A DNA stretch of 64,000 nucleotides, from NCBI RefSeq assembly GCF_001421745.1, contig NZ_LMKW01000001.1, forward strand, positions 736,464 through 800,463, given 5' to 3'. Both the position numbers and the translations under genes were made by a program. Every line of letters begins with the position of its first letter. Position 1 is the first letter of the stretch. This DNA comes from Sphingomonas sp. Leaf230. GTDB taxonomy: Bacteria; Pseudomonadota; Alphaproteobacteria; Sphingomonadales; Sphingomonadaceae. Below the pieces are notes generated by a model. It was not told the DNA's origin and made no database searches. It saw only the letters and a list, made by a program, of their open reading frames with translations. This document shows, in pieces, positions 25,142 to 35,700 of the stretch.

Positions 25142-26445
25142 GGGGTGGCAGCGATCATGTGGAAGAAACTGCCCGAGACGTGGCCGCGATACGAGCCGGT
25201 TTCGGAGACGGCGGTGCCCTCGGCATCGGTGACGTTCGCGAGCGGAGCGTCAGGCTGGTCGAGGATCGTGGAATAGTGGAATTCATGGCCGGTCAGCGCG
25301 GCGCCCGCTTCGACGCCGCCCATCGGTGCGAGAAAGGTCGCGCGCCGATAGCCAAGGTGCATTTTCCGCTGAGCGTAGCTGGTGACGATGCCGAGCAGGC
25401 CTGCCATCTTGTGTCGAACACCGTCCACATCGATCAGCGCCTCGCCCAGCGCCATGTAGCCGCCGCACTCGCCGTGGACCGGGCGGGTCTTGGCGAACTC
25501 CGTCAGGCCTGCCTGGAACCGATGGGCTTCAGCGAGCTTGCCGGCGTGGAGTTCGGGATAGCCGCCGGGAAGCCATACGAGATCGGCATCCACAGCGGGA
25601 GGTTCGTCGGCGAGCGGGGAGAAGGGCAGGATTTCCGCGCCCGCACGCCGCCAGCCTTCGAGGACATGCGCGTAGGTGAACGAGAAGGCGGCGTCCTGCG
25701 CCAAGGCGATACGCTGGGCCGGGGGGCGTATCCAGCCGACCGCGCTTGCAGGCTTGGTGCTGGCGGTAGCGGCGTCGTGAAGCGCGGGGATGTCGACATG
25801 CGCGCGGAGGAAGTCCGCATATTCGGCGATCCGCGCATCAAGGTCGGGATGTTCGACCGCCTGCACCAACCCAAGATGGCGTTCGGGGAGCTTCAGGTCG
25901 CCGCGCCGTGGGAGTGCGCCGAACACGCGGATGCCGACCGCGTCCATGCCGCTGCGCGCGAGGCGTTCGTGGCGGGGGCTGGCGACGCGATTAAGGATCA
26001 CGCCGGCGATCCGGACGCTGGGGTCGTAGCGGCTGAAGCCGAGGGCGGTGGCTGCGGCAGACTGCGCCTGCCCTGAGACGTCGATCACCAGCACGACCGG
26101 CCAGCCCATCCGGCGAGCGATGTCGGCGCTGGCACCGTTGCCGGTAGCGCCCGGTTTCGCGACCCCATCGAACAGGCCCATCGAGCCCTCCGCAAGCGCA
26201 AAGTCTGCATCGTCGGCTTTACCAGCAAGGGTGTCGAGCATCGTCGCAGACATCGACCAGCTGTCGAGGTTAAACGATGCGCGACCGCTGGCAGCGCGAT
26301 GGAAAGCCGGGTCGATATAGTCGGGGCCACTCTTGAACGGCTGCACCGCAACGCCGTCGTCACGGAGTGCGCGGAGGAGGCCGAGCATGACGGTGGTCTT
26401 GCCGGTGCCCGATGCGGGTGCGGCGACCATCAGGCCGGGCGTCAC
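25138..26445 (-). CDS. cobB: hydrogenobyrinate a,c-diamide synthase CobB
   Basis: CobB amidates the a and c carboxylates of hydrogenobyrinate with glutamine and ATP. The 435-residue protein has an N-terminal P-loop [11 protein letters not shown] near residues 10-20 and the [12 protein letters not shown] motif. A C-terminal class I glutamine amidotransferase carries the nucleophilic Cys in ECGGYMALG near residue 325. The GTG start at 26445 overlaps the cobM stop (GTGA). An internal ATG five codons on is an alternative. Paired with CobN, it makes the cobalt-insertion substrate. Confidence 0.93.
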   Translation of the reverse strand: MTPGLMVAAPASGTGKTTVMLGLLRALRDDGVAVQPFKSGPDYIDPAFHRAASGRASFNLDSWSMSATMLDTLAGKADDADFALAEGSMGLFDGVAKPGATGNGASADIARRMGWPVVLVIDVSGQAQSAAATALGFSRYDPSVRIAGVILNRVASPRHERLARSGMDAVGIRVFGALPRRGDLKLPERHLGLVQAVEHPDLDARIAEYADFLRAHVDIPALHDAATASTKPASAVGWIRPPAQRIALAQDAAFSFTYAHVLEGWRRAGAEILPFSPLADEPPAVDADLVWLPGGYPELHAGKLAEAHRFQAGLTEFAKTRPVHGECGGYMALGEALIDVDGVRHKMAGLLGIVTSYAQRKMHLGYRRATFLAPMGGVEAGAALTGHEFHYSTILDQPDAPLANVTDAEGTAVSETGSYRGHVSGSFFHMIAATP

Positions 26446-27227
26446 GCCTCCCCTCCAGCGAACTTCGAGTCCGCCGATTGTGGCCGGAAGCGGCGGTCGT
26501 ATCCCTGTGCGTAGAGGCTGCTCTCAGCAAAATCGTGTGCCGCGAGGGCCTGGCTGACGAGGATCAGGGCTGTGCGATCGGGTTTGCCCGCCACGGCGTC
26601 GGCGATCGTCGCCAGCGTGGCGCGTGCGATCTGCTGGTCGGGCCAACTCGCGCGCCAGACGATCGCGACGGGGCATTCCGAGCCGTAGGACGGCGTTAGG
26701 TCCGCGATCACCTGTGCGAGGTTGTGGACCGAAAGATGGATCGCGAGCGTCGCGCCGGTCGCGGCGAACGCGGTCAAGGTTTCGGCAGGCGGCATCGTGC
26801 TGGCGCGGCCAGGCGTGCGGGTCAGCACTACCGACTGCGCGAGTTCGGGCAGCGTCAGTTCGACCTCCAGCGCAGCGGCGGCGGCGGCGAAGGCTGGTAC
26901 GCCGGGCGTGATCGTGAACGTGATGTTGAGCGCGCGGAGGCGGCGGAGTTGCTCGCCCATCGCCGACCAGATCGACAGGTCGCCGGAGTGGAGCCGGGCG
27001 ACGTCCTGGCCTGCGTCGTGCGCGGTCTGGATCTCGGCGATGATCTCGTCGAGCGACAAGGGCGCGGTGTTGACGATGCGCGCGCCCGGCGGACAATGAT
27101 CGAGCATCGCCGCAGGAATCAGCGAGCCCGCATAGAGACATACGGGCGATCCGGCGATCCGGTCGCGGCCGCGGAGCGTAAGCAGGTCGGGCGCGCCTGG
27201 GCCTGCGCCGATGAAGTGGACGGTCAT
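26442..27227 (-). CDS. cobM: precorrin-4 C11-methyltransferase CobM
   Basis: CobM adds the methyl group at C11 of precorrin-4 to give precorrin-5. The 261-residue tetrapyrrole methylase begins [18 protein letters not shown] and includes [15 protein letters not shown] and [15 protein letters not shown], the latter being the usual SAM-site motif. It overlaps cobE upstream (ATGA) and cobB downstream (GTGA). Confidence 0.94.
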   Translation of the reverse strand: MTVHFIGAGPGAPDLLTLRGRDRIAGSPVCLYAGSLIPAAMLDHCPPGARIVNTAPLSLDEIIAEIQTAHDAGQDVARLHSGDLSIWSAMGEQLRRLRALNITFTITPGVPAFAAAAAALEVELTLPELAQSVVLTRTPGRASTMPPAETLTAFAATGATLAIHLSVHNLAQVIADLTPSYGSECPVAIVWRASWPDQQIARATLATIADAVAGKPDRTALILVSQALAAHDFAESSLYAQGYDRRFRPQSADSKFAGGEA

Positions 27228-27601
27228 GCGGATCCTTCTGCGATGGCGCACGTCGCCATGCGGTCGTGGGAAATGTGGCGCGGTGTCAGCAACCGCGCGC
27301 CGGGTCCTGCCGCAGCGAGTGCGCAAGCTTCGGCGACGCTGCCAGTCTGGCGTATCTTCAGGCTAAAAGCCGACTTCGTGGCCGTTTGTGCAACGCGTAG
27401 CGCATCTGGGTCGATAGCGATCAGGAGCAGATCCATCGCCTCGGCGAGCCGTTCGACCAGCGGAGCCTTGTCGCGAGGAGTGGCAAGCCGCGTGACTTGC
27501 ACCTGGCCGTGCTGCGCGCTGGCAAGCGCATCTTGCAGCGATGCCAGCGTGGCCTCCGCGCGGAACCCGAAGCCAGCGACGATCACAGCGTGACGCTCCA
27601 T
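27224..27601 (-). CDS. cobE: CobE (CbiG C-terminal-like) cobalamin biosynthesis protein
   Basis: A 125-residue protein similar to the C-terminal domain of CbiG, with [17 protein letters not shown] near residues 10-26 and the [16 protein letters not shown] segment. In Pseudomonas denitrificans cobE is needed for cobalamin synthesis, although its exact step is unclear. The ATG at 27601 lies 18 bases inside the end of cobL, an overlap that is long for this cluster. Downstream it overlaps cobM by ATGA. Confidence 0.88.
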   Translation of the reverse strand: MERHAVIVAGFGFRAEATLASLQDALASAQHGQVQVTRLATPRDKAPLVERLAEAMDLLLIAIDPDALRVAQTATKSAFSLKIRQTGSVAEACALAAAGPGARLLTPRHISHDRMATCAIAEGSA

Positions 27602-28782
27602 TGGACGACCGGATAGCTCGCGCGCCAGCCGCGTCGTGTGCCGAGCGGGGTGGCTTCCGACAGCTCGACGCGCAGCAGGGTGCCGCCCTTCAGTCCGTGC
27701 CAGCGCGACAACAACGCCTCGGATTCGAGCGTCACGGCGTTGGCGACCAGACGTGCGTCCCCTGGCAGCCTCGCCCATAATGTTTCGAGCAAGGCTTCGG
27801 AGAGCCCACCGCCGACGAAGACCGCATTGGGTGCGGCGTGACCTTCGAGAGCCTCCGGTGCACGGCCCCGGATCACACGAAGTCGGTCGACGCCCAGGGC
27901 TGCAGCGTTGCTCTCGGCTCGGCCGGCGCGGATGGGGTCGGCTTCGAATGCGGTGGCATGCGTTGACGGATGAGCCAGCAACCACTCGATGCCGATCGAG
28001 CCGGAGCCCGCGCCGATGTCCCACAGCGTCTCGCCGGGCTTTGGGGCGAGCGCGGACAATGTCAGCGCGCGAACCGGGCGCTTGGTAAGCTGGCCGTCAT
28101 GATCGAACCATGTGTCCGGCAGGCCGGATGTGCGAGGCACAACCATGCCCTGTCCCGCGAAGACGATCCCGACCGCGACGGGATGCACGATGTCGTCATC
28201 ATCGAGATCGGCTGCTGCAATGTCGCGAACACGCTCGCGGGGGCCGCCGAGCGCTTCGAGGATGTGCAGGCGCGATTGCCCGAAGCCGAGGTCGGAGAGA
28301 TACCGTGCCAATCCGGCAACCGCTGCGCCGTCGCGGACCAGCACGATCGCGCGTCGACCCGGTACGATATGCGGACGGAGGCGGGCGAAAGGTGCGGCGT
28401 GGAGACCCAGGCAACTGGTCTCCTCGATAGGCCAGCCGAAGCGGGACGCGGCGAGACCAAATGTCGAGGGCGCGGGGTGCGCTACCCATTCGCCGGGATC
28501 GAGGTGGCGCGTGATCGAGGTACCCGCGCCGAACCAGAACGGATCGCCGGACACGAGCATCGCGACGCGCTTGCCACGGCGCGCAAGCAGGTGCGGAATC
28601 CCGTCGCCGAACGGGACTGGCCAGGGTTCGACCGCGCACTTAAGGTCCGGGAGCAACGCGAGGTGGCGGGTGGCGCCAGTCACGAGTTCGGCTTGCGCCA
28701 ATGCGGCCTTCGCCGACGCGGACAGGCCATCCACGCCGTCTTCGCCGATACCGATGATCGTCAGCCAGGGAGTGTCAGCCAT
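27583..28782 (-). CDS. cobL: precorrin-6Y C5,15-methyltransferase (decarboxylating) CobL
   Basis: A 399-residue two-domain enzyme. The N-terminal tetrapyrrole methylase (WLTIIGIGEDGVDGLS) methylates C5. The C-terminal class I SAM methyltransferase (LWDIGAGSGSIGIEWLL near residues 257-273) methylates C15 and removes the acetate at C12. The ATG at 28782 has AGGA upstream; an ATG at 28791 is possible. Its start codon overlaps that of the divergent cobK by two bases. That leaves no separate promoter space, so transcription must come from within or across cobK. Confidence 0.94.
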   Translation of the reverse strand: MADTPWLTIIGIGEDGVDGLSASAKAALAQAELVTGATRHLALLPDLKCAVEPWPVPFGDGIPHLLARRGKRVAMLVSGDPFWFGAGTSITRHLDPGEWVAHPAPSTFGLAASRFGWPIEETSCLGLHAAPFARLRPHIVPGRRAIVLVRDGAAVAGLARYLSDLGFGQSRLHILEALGGPRERVRDIAAADLDDDDIVHPVAVGIVFAGQGMVVPRTSGLPDTWFDHDGQLTKRPVRALTLSALAPKPGETLWDIGAGSGSIGIEWLLAHPSTHATAFEADPIRAGRAESNAAALGVDRLRVIRGRAPEALEGHAAPNAVFVGGGLSEALLETLWARLPGDARLVANAVTLESEALLSRWHGLKGGTLLRVELSEATPLGTRRGWRASYPVVQWSVTL

Positions 28783-29530
28783 GTCGAACATCCTGGTGCT
28801 GGGCGGCACGACCGAGGCTAGCGCGCTTGCCGCGGCGCTGGCTGCGCGGGGCAACGATGCGGTGCTGAGCTATGCCGGACGCGTCGCCGAACCGAAAACG
28901 CAACCGATCCCGGTGCGCATCGGCGGGTTTGGCGGCGTCGAGGGGCTTGTCCGCTATCTGAGCGAACATCGCGTGACGCATCTGGTCGACGCGACGCACC
29001 CGTTCGCGGCCCGGATGAGCGCGAACGCGGTCATCGCCGCGGAGCGCGCCGGTGTCGCGCATATTGCACTGACGCGGCCTGCTTGGTTGCCGGTCGCTGG
29101 CGATCGGTGGACGCGCGTGGCCGATATCGACGCTGGGGTTGCGGCGCTGGACGGGCCACCGCGGCGCGTGATGCTGGCGCTGGGGCGGATGCATGTCGAT
29201 GCGTTCGCGGAGCAGACACAGCACGACTATCTGCTGCGGTTCGTCGATGTGCCGGACCAGCCGCCGGGGTTGCCGCGTCATCATCTCGTCGTCGACCGTG
29301 GGCCGTTCGATGTCGAGGGCGATCGGCGGTTGATGGAGGCGCATGGCATCGAAGTCGTGGTTTGCAAGAACGCTGGTGGCACGGGGGCGTCGGCCAAACT
29401 GCATGCTGCCCGCGCGCTTGGGCTGCCGGTGATCATGATCGATCGGCCTGCCCTGCCCGCTCGACGCGAGGTGCACGCGGTGGCGGATGTGATGCGCTGG
29501 CTCGATCATGGCGCCGACCGGGGGGTGTAG
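28781..29530 (+). CDS. cobK: precorrin-6A reductase CobK, inverted within the cob run
   Basis: CobK reduces precorrin-6A to precorrin-6B with NADPH. The 249-residue protein shows ILVLGGTTEASALAAAL at the start, THLVDATHPFAARMSANA near residues 65-83 and the C-terminal CKNAGGTGASAKLHAARALG. It is the only cob gene on the plus strand. Its start overlaps the cobL start head-to-head, and its last 25 bases overlap the cobJ end tail-to-tail. AGGGAG, its RBS, lies inside the cobL coding strand. Its promoter must also lie inside cobL. Confidence 0.94.
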   Translation: MSNILVLGGTTEASALAAALAARGNDAVLSYAGRVAEPKTQPIPVRIGGFGGVEGLVRYLSEHRVTHLVDATHPFAARMSANAVIAAERAGVAHIALTRPAWLPVAGDRWTRVADIDAGVAALDGPPRRVMLALGRMHVDAFAEQTQHDYLLRFVDVPDQPPGLPRHHLVVDRGPFDVEGDRRLMEAHGIEVVVCKNAGGTGASAKLHAARALGLPVIMIDRPALPARREVHAVADVMRWLDHGADRGV

Positions 29531-30255
29531 AGGATCGGTCCCGCCGGGCGATCGATAACGCGCGTAAGGCTGGAGCCGATGATGATCATCGTCCGCATGT
29601 CCGCCATGTCCGCACGGGCTTCGGTCAGGGGTACGATGCGGAGCGTTTCCTCGGGCGTGGAGACCGCGCGGGCGAACAGGACGGGGCGGTCGTCGGCGCA
29701 GGTTTCGCGGAGGATTTCGAAGATGCGGATAAGGCCGTCGGGGCGCGCCTTCGATCGCGGATTGTAGAAGGCGATCGCGAAGTCGGCTTCGGCGGCGAGG
29801 CGCACGCGGCGTTCGATCACGCCCCACGGCTTCAGATTGTCCGACAGGTTGATCGCGCAGAAGTCATGGCCGAGGGGGGCGCCCGCCCGCGCGCTCGCGG
29901 CGAGCATCGCGGTAATGCCGGGGAGGACACGGATATCGATGTCGCGCCATTCTGGCGGACCGGCTTCGAGGGCTTCGAACACTGCTGCCGCCATTGCGAA
30001 CACGCCGGGGTCACCCGACGAGACGACCACGACGCGGTGGCTTTGGGCCGCGAGTTGGAGCGCGTGCGTGGCGCGGTCGAGTTCGACGCGGTTGTCGGTC
30101 GGATGGAGCGTCAGGCCTTCGCGGGGGGCGACGCGCGCGACATAGGGAATGTAGCCGATGACGTCGGTCGCTTCGGCGAGCGCCGTGGTGACTTCGGGCG
30201 TCACGAGCGCTTCGTCGCCGGGGCCGAGGCCGGCGATGGCGAGCCAGCCGGTCAT
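29506..30255 (-). CDS. cobJ: precorrin-3B C17-methyltransferase CobJ
   Basis: CobJ contracts the ring and methylates C17 of precorrin-3B, giving precorrin-4. The 249-residue protein has WLAIAGLGPGDEALVTPEV at its start, VVSSGDPGVFAMAAAV near residues 80-95 and FCAINLSDNLKPWGVIERR further on, all typical. I took the ATG that overlaps the cobI stop. The reading frame is open further upstream, but that part is the shadow of cobI. Its end overlaps cobK by 25 bases. Confidence 0.93.
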   Translation of the reverse strand: MTGWLAIAGLGPGDEALVTPEVTTALAEATDVIGYIPYVARVAPREGLTLHPTDNRVELDRATHALQLAAQSHRVVVVSSGDPGVFAMAAAVFEALEAGPPEWRDIDIRVLPGITAMLAASARAGAPLGHDFCAINLSDNLKPWGVIERRVRLAAEADFAIAFYNPRSKARPDGLIRIFEILRETCADDRPVLFARAVSTPEETLRIVPLTEARADMADMRTMIIIGSSLTRVIDRPAGPILYTPRSAP

Positions 30256-30989
30256 GGCCGCCGCCCCTGCCCGTGGATCAGCAGGATCGAGAAATACGGC
30301 GTGATCGCCTCCGCATCGCACAGCCGCGTCACGCGCTGGTCGGCCATCGCTGCGTATTCGACCAGCCATGCTTCGGCCTCGCGCCCCGCAGCGGCGACGG
30401 CGCGGCGGAGCTTGGCGAGGTGGCGGCCGATCTTCATTACCACCAGCGCGTCGGTGTCGCGGATGCGGCGGACGAGGTCGTCTTCGGGGAGCGTACCCAT
30501 CAGGACGGTCAGGACGTCGTCGCCCCAGGTGATCGGCGCGCCGCTGGCCGTCCATGCGCCGGACATGCCCGTGATGCCGGGAACGACCTTCACCGGCGCG
30601 ATCGTCTGGAGGCGCGTGTAGAGATGCATGAACGAACCGTAGAAGAACGGGTCGCCTTCACAGAGTACGACAACGTCCTCGCCTGCGTTTGCAAGCGTTG
30701 CGAGACGGTCGATGCAGGTGGCGTAGAAGGCGGACAGGCAGTCGTTGTAGCGCGGGTCCGAGACCGGGATCTCGGTGGTGACGGGGTATTCCATCGGGAA
30801 TTCGATCACGTCGTCGCGGAGCATGCCGTCGACGATCTTTCGCGCCTGGCCGGGACGTCCGGCCTTGCGGAAATAGGCGATGTGGCGCGCGCCGCGGACG
30901 AGGCGGTCCGAACGAACGCTCATCAGGTCCTGCGCGCCGGGGCCCAAGCCGACGCCGTGGATCGTGCCCCCAGTTCGTACGGGTGTCAT
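30252..30989 (-). CDS. cobI: precorrin-2 C20-methyltransferase CobI
   Basis: CobI adds the C20 methyl of precorrin-2 to give precorrin-3A. The 245-residue protein has GVGLGPGAQDLMSVRSDR at the start, LCEGDPFFYGSFMHLYTRL near residues 105-123 and PGITGMSGAW. It starts inside the cobH stop and ends inside the cobJ start, each by ATGA. Confidence 0.94.
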   Translation of the reverse strand: MTPVRTGGTIHGVGLGPGAQDLMSVRSDRLVRGARHIAYFRKAGRPGQARKIVDGMLRDDVIEFPMEYPVTTEIPVSDPRYNDCLSAFYATCIDRLATLANAGEDVVVLCEGDPFFYGSFMHLYTRLQTIAPVKVVPGITGMSGAWTASGAPITWGDDVLTVLMGTLPEDDLVRRIRDTDALVVMKIGRHLAKLRRAVAAAGREAEAWLVEYAAMADQRVTRLCDAEAITPYFSILLIHGQGRRP

Positions 30990-31615
30990 TCGGTGCCGCT
31001 CGCTAACGCGTTGATCGCGGCGACGGTGATCGCGCTGCCACCCATCCGACCCTCGACGACGACGCAAGGCACGGGCTGGTCGGCCCACAGCGCCGCCTTG
31101 GATTCGACCGCGCCGACGAAGCCGACCGGGCAGCCGATGATCGCCGCGGGACGCGGGCAATCGGGGTCTTCGAGCATGTTGAGCAGGTGGAACAACGCGG
31201 TCGGCGCGTTGCCGATCGCGACGACGGCGCCGGCGAGATGCGGGCGCCAGAGTTCGAGTGCGGCGGCGGATCGGGTGTTACCCATCGTCCGCGCGAGCTC
31301 GGGCGTTTCGGGGGCGTGGAGCGTGCAGACGATGCGGTTGTCGGCGGGCAGGCGTGCCCGCGTGATGCCTTCGGTCACCATGCGGGCGTCGCAGAGGATC
31401 GGGGCGCCGGCTTGAAGCGCACGACGCGCCTCGATGGCGAACGTCGGCGTGAAGCGGATGTGCTGGGCCAGGCCGACGAGCCCGGCGGCGTGGATCATGC
31501 GGACCGCTACTGGCTCTTCCTCGGGCGAGAACCGGGCGAGGTCCGCCTCGGCGCGGATCATCGCGAAGGACTGGCGGTAGATCGCCGCGCCGTCGGTTTC
31601 ATAGGCGTACGGCAT
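30986..31615 (-). CDS. cobH: precorrin-8X methylmutase CobH
   Basis: CobH moves a methyl group from C11 to C12 and produces hydrogenobyrinate. The 209-residue protein contains VRMIHAAGLVGLAQHIRF near residues 36-53, including the catalytic His of that segment, and IGCPVGFVGAVESK near residues 163-176. Its ATG begins on the base directly after the cobG stop. Confidence 0.95.
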   Translation of the reverse strand: MPYAYETDGAAIYRQSFAMIRAEADLARFSPEEEPVAVRMIHAAGLVGLAQHIRFTPTFAIEARRALQAGAPILCDARMVTEGITRARLPADNRIVCTLHAPETPELARTMGNTRSAAALELWRPHLAGAVVAIGNAPTALFHLLNMLEDPDCPRPAAIIGCPVGFVGAVESKAALWADQPVPCVVVEGRMGGSAITVAAINALASGTE

Positions 31616-32761
31616 TCAGGCGGCTCCGAACTGGGCGAGGATCTGCGCGACGTCGAGGCCTGCGCGGGAGGGTGGCGCGCCGGCACGCGCGTTGAACGCG
31701 AGGTCGTAGCGGCCTTCGCGGCCGGTGAGCGTGACGTCGGCGGGGGCGGCGCGGGCGCACCCCTTGGCACAGCCGGAGACGTGGAGGCGTCCGGCGATGT
31801 GCGGCGTTAGGCGTAGGGCGAGCGCTCGCGTCTCGACGGTGCCTTGCGGACAGGCGGGCGCGCCGACGCAGGCGTCGACATGAAGCGTTGGCGAGGCGGG
31901 GTCGGTGATGAAATCGACCGGGTCGGGTTCAATAAGAAGCGCCGCGTCGGCTTCGCAGATCGCGATATGCCAAGGGGTAATGCGGATCGCTTTAATTGCT
32001 CGCTCGGTGTCGACGTAGCGTGCCAGCGCGCTCGCTGCGATCCGACCGAAGGGCAGTCCTAGCGCGAGTCCGAGGGAATGCTGTCCGACGCGAAGTACTG
32101 GCGCGCTTGCGGCGGGAGGCGTTGCCGCGGCTGCCCAGTCCGGGAGAGGCGCGCTGTGGCGTACCATGCGGCCGCTGGCGGTGCCGCCGCTGTCGACGAA
32201 CCAGTCCGCGAGTGCGATCAAGCGGTCGACTTCGGTCCCGGGCGATACTGGCGTGCCAAGGGTCCGGCCGTCGGCGCGCATGATAAGCGTTCCAGACTCA
32301 GCGCGCTCGATGCGGAAGTCGGCGGGGGCGTCTTGCAACACCGGCGTTTCACCCGCGTCGATCGCGAAGCCGACCTTGCCGGGGAGTTCGGGCAAGTCCG
32401 CCAGACGTGCGCCCAAAAGCTCGGCGATGCGGTGGGTGTCGTCGCCTGTCTGCCATTCCAGCGCGACGAGGATGTTCGCGCGCGCCTCCCGGATCGGATC
32501 GGGATCGATGAGGCCGAGATCGAGCAGCGTGTTGATCAATGGACGCCAGCTCTCCTCGCGGACGCCGCGGATCTGGAGGTTCGCGCGGCTGGTGCAGTCG
32601 ATCAGGCCGTTGCCGTGCGCCGCCGCCGCGTCGCACAGGCCGAGTGTTTGCTCGCGCGTCACGCGACCGAGCGGTGGGCGGACGCGGACCAGCAGACCGT
32701 CGCCGGCCATCATCGGGCGCCATGCATCAGGGCACCAGCCTTTGACGACAAATGCGCTCAT
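31616..32761 (-). CDS. cobG: precorrin-3B synthase CobG
   Basis: CobG is the oxygen-dependent monooxygenase that hydroxylates precorrin-3A and so marks the aerobic route. The 381-residue sulfite/nitrite reductase-like protein starts MSAFVVKGWCPDAW. It has the nucleotide-style motif TSRANLQIRGV near residue 60. The Cys ligands for the 4Fe-4S and siroheme-type centre are seen in CVGAPACPQG and SGCAKGCARA. Its ATG overlaps the cobN stop. A longer open frame upstream is only the shadow of cobN. Confidence 0.93.
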   Translation of the reverse strand: MSAFVVKGWCPDAWRPMMAGDGLLVRVRPPLGRVTREQTLGLCDAAAAHGNGLIDCTSRANLQIRGVREESWRPLINTLLDLGLIDPDPIREARANILVALEWQTGDDTHRIAELLGARLADLPELPGKVGFAIDAGETPVLQDAPADFRIERAESGTLIMRADGRTLGTPVSPGTEVDRLIALADWFVDSGGTASGRMVRHSAPLPDWAAAATPPAASAPVLRVGQHSLGLALGLPFGRIAASALARYVDTERAIKAIRITPWHIAICEADAALLIEPDPVDFITDPASPTLHVDACVGAPACPQGTVETRALALRLTPHIAGRLHVSGCAKGCARAAPADVTLTGREGRYDLAFNARAGAPPSRAGLDVAQILAQFGAA

Positions 32762-35700
32762 GCCGGCAGGTCCAGGCTCGCGAGGATCGAGTTGCGGCGG
32801 GTCGGCCAGAGGTCGGCTGCGTGGAGCGCGGCAAAACGCGCCTGCATCGCCGCGAGTGCGTCGGGATTGGCTGCGGCGAGGAAGGCGTGGACGTGGTCGC
32901 GGCCCAGCGTAGCGTCGTAATAGAGGTCGATCAGTTCGGGGCGGACTGCGCTGGCGAGATGCGCGAAGGCGCCGAGGTGATCGAGCGTCGCGGCGATCTC
33001 CGCGCCACCGCGGAAGCCGTGGCGCATCATGCCGTCGACCCAGGCCGGATGTGCCGCGCGAGCGTGGACGACGCGGGCGATCTCCTCGTTGAGCGGGCGG
33101 GCCTTGGCGTGGTTCGGATCGCGTGCGTCGAGATGGTAGACCGTGGCGCTGCCCCCTGCGACCGATTGCGCGGCGGCGAAACCGGCTTCGTGCGCGGCGT
33201 AGTCCGCGGCGAGGAGGAGGTCGGTTTCGGGCAGGTCCTGGACGTGGACGAAGGCATCGGCGGCGGCGACCCGGTCGCGGATGCCGACGGGGTCGAACGC
33301 GTCCTGGCCACCTTCCCCATCGGCGTCGAGCGCATGGCTGGAGGCCGACAGCCACGCTTGGCCGGCAGTCAGGCGCGCTTCCGACGTGTAGGTCTCGGCG
33401 GCGGCGCCCATGCTGAGGCCGTAGCGGCCGGGCTCGGGACCGTAGACGCGCGCGGTGGCTGGCTTGCCGACGAACGGGTTCCAGTCCGAGGGTTCGTCGC
33501 GCGCGCCTAGGGCTCGAACAGTCTGGCCGAACATCGTGCAGAGCGTCGGGAAGGCGTCGCGGAACAGGCCGGATACGCGCAGGGTGACGTCGATGCGGGG
33601 GCGGTCGAAGTTGGCGAGCGGGAGGATCTCGACGCCTGTCACGCGGTCGGATTGCATGTCCCACACCGGTTCCGCGCCGAGCAGGTGGAGCGCCATCGCG
33701 AACTCCTCGCCCGCGGTGCGCATCGTGGCGGAGGCCCATAGGTCGACGACGAGGTTGCGCGGGTAGTCGCCGTGATCCTGTCGGTGGCGGCGGACGAGTT
33801 CGTCGGCGAGCTTGATGCCTTGAGTATGGGCGGCGCGCGACGGGACGGCGCGGGGATCGGTCGTGTAGAGGTTGCGGCCGGTCGGGAGGACGTCGGCGCG
33901 GCCTCGCCACGGGGAGCCGGAGGGGCCGGACGCGACGCGTTTGCCTTGGAGCGCCGACAGGAGACCGGCGCGTTCGCCGGCGCCGTGTTCGCCGCGGCCG
34001 TAGATGTGGAGGCCGTCGCCATATTGGCTCTCCTTCACGTCGCAGACGAACGTGTCGATGCGGGTGATCGCGTCGGCTTGGGACTGCGCGTCGTCGAGGC
34101 CCAGCGTGGCGGCGAGGCCGGTGGCGGTGGCTTCGTCGCGGATGTCGCGTTGCAGGCGGTCGCGGCGCGCGGGGTCGAGGCCGTCGGCGTTGGAGAATTC
34201 GTCGAGCAATGCTTCGAGGCGGCCTAGGCCTGCGCCGGTGCGCGTGCGCTCCAGCGGCGGCGGGACGTGGCCGAGCGTGACCGCGCCGATGCGGCGTTTG
34301 GCTTGGGCCGCTTCGCCGGGGTCGTTGACGATGAACGGGTAGATGACGGGCATCGCGCCGGTGAGCGCTTCGGGCCAGCAGGCGTCGGACAGCGCTACCG
34401 ACTTGCCGGGGAGCCATTCGAGCGTGCCGTGCGCGCCGACATGGACCAGCGCATCGGTGCCGCGCGTGCGGAGCCAGAGGTAGAAGGCGACATAGGCGTG
34501 GCAGGGGCAGCGCGAGAGGTCGTGATATTCCTCCGCGCGTTGTTTAATGCGGCCGCGTTCGGGTTGGAGCGCTACGAGTGCCCCGCCCTGGTCGATCGCG
34601 GTGAACGTGAAGTCTTCCGTTGGTTCGCCCCAGGTTTCCTGGAGATCGCTGCGGAGCGCTTCGGGAAGATGCGCGAGGGCTTTGCGGTACTCGGCGAGCG
34701 GCCAGTGGATGCGGGAGGTAGCGAGTTCAGTTGCGTCAGGGGTGATCGCGTAGCCCGCTTCGGTGAGGTCGGCGAGGATCGCTAGCGTGGAGGCTAGCGC
34801 GTCGAGGCCGACGGCGTGCGCCATCTGGTATGCCTTACCGGGATAGGTCGAGAGGATGATCGCGAGGCGGTGGTCGGCGACGGGCTTGCTGGCAAGCCTG
34901 GTCCAGGCTTCGATCCGCGCGGCGATGGCGGTGATGCGGGCTGGGTCGGCGCGGTGTTCGCGGCGGGTGTATTCCAGGTCGCCGTCTCGCGCGGCGGCTT
35001 CCTTGAAGCTGGCGACGCCGGCGAAGAGGCGGCCGTCCACTTCGGGGAGGACGACGTGCATGGCGAGGTCGGCGGGCGACAGGCCGCGGGTGGCGCCGGC
35101 CCAGGCTGCGCGGTCGGAGGTGGCTAGCGCGATCTGGAAGACCGGAACGTTGGCACCGTCGAGCGGCGTAATCTCGGTGGCGCCTCGTGCGGAGAAGGCG
35201 GTGGCGTTGACGATCGCGGCGGGTTTCAGGGCTTCGACCCAGCGGCTCAGCCAGCCGGCTGCGTCGGGGACTTTCAGCGAGGGTGCGAAGAGGCCGATGA
35301 CGTCGAACCCTCTCGCGGTCAGCTCGGCGTGAAGCGCTTCGATCGGATGGAGGTCCGCGGCGGTCAGGTACGAGCGGTAGAAGACGATCAGGATGCGAGG
35401 GCGTGTCGCGTTCAGGTGGAAGGCGGCTGGGCACGTCACGCCGTCATGCGGCTGCCAGCCGCCGACTTCGGCGATCGCGCGGACGCCGGTGACCGGGCCG
35501 GCGTAGATGCCTGCCGCGAGCGCGAACTGCGCCAGTGCCGCTTGCGCCGCGACGGCGCCGCCGGTGTCGCAGAGATGGGCCAGGCGGCGTAGCGTCGAGA
35601 GCGGGATCGTCGAGGCTGCGTCGAGGCGCGTGTCGATGCGACCGTCTGCGGCGAGAACCGCTAGCGCGATGCCCTTCTCGCGCGCGAGGTTTTCGACCTG

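Noticed and set aside
32762..34417. Upstream extension of the cobG frame
   Set aside because: It falls inside cobN in another frame and is an Arg/Pro-rich shadow; the true cobG start overlaps the cobN stop.
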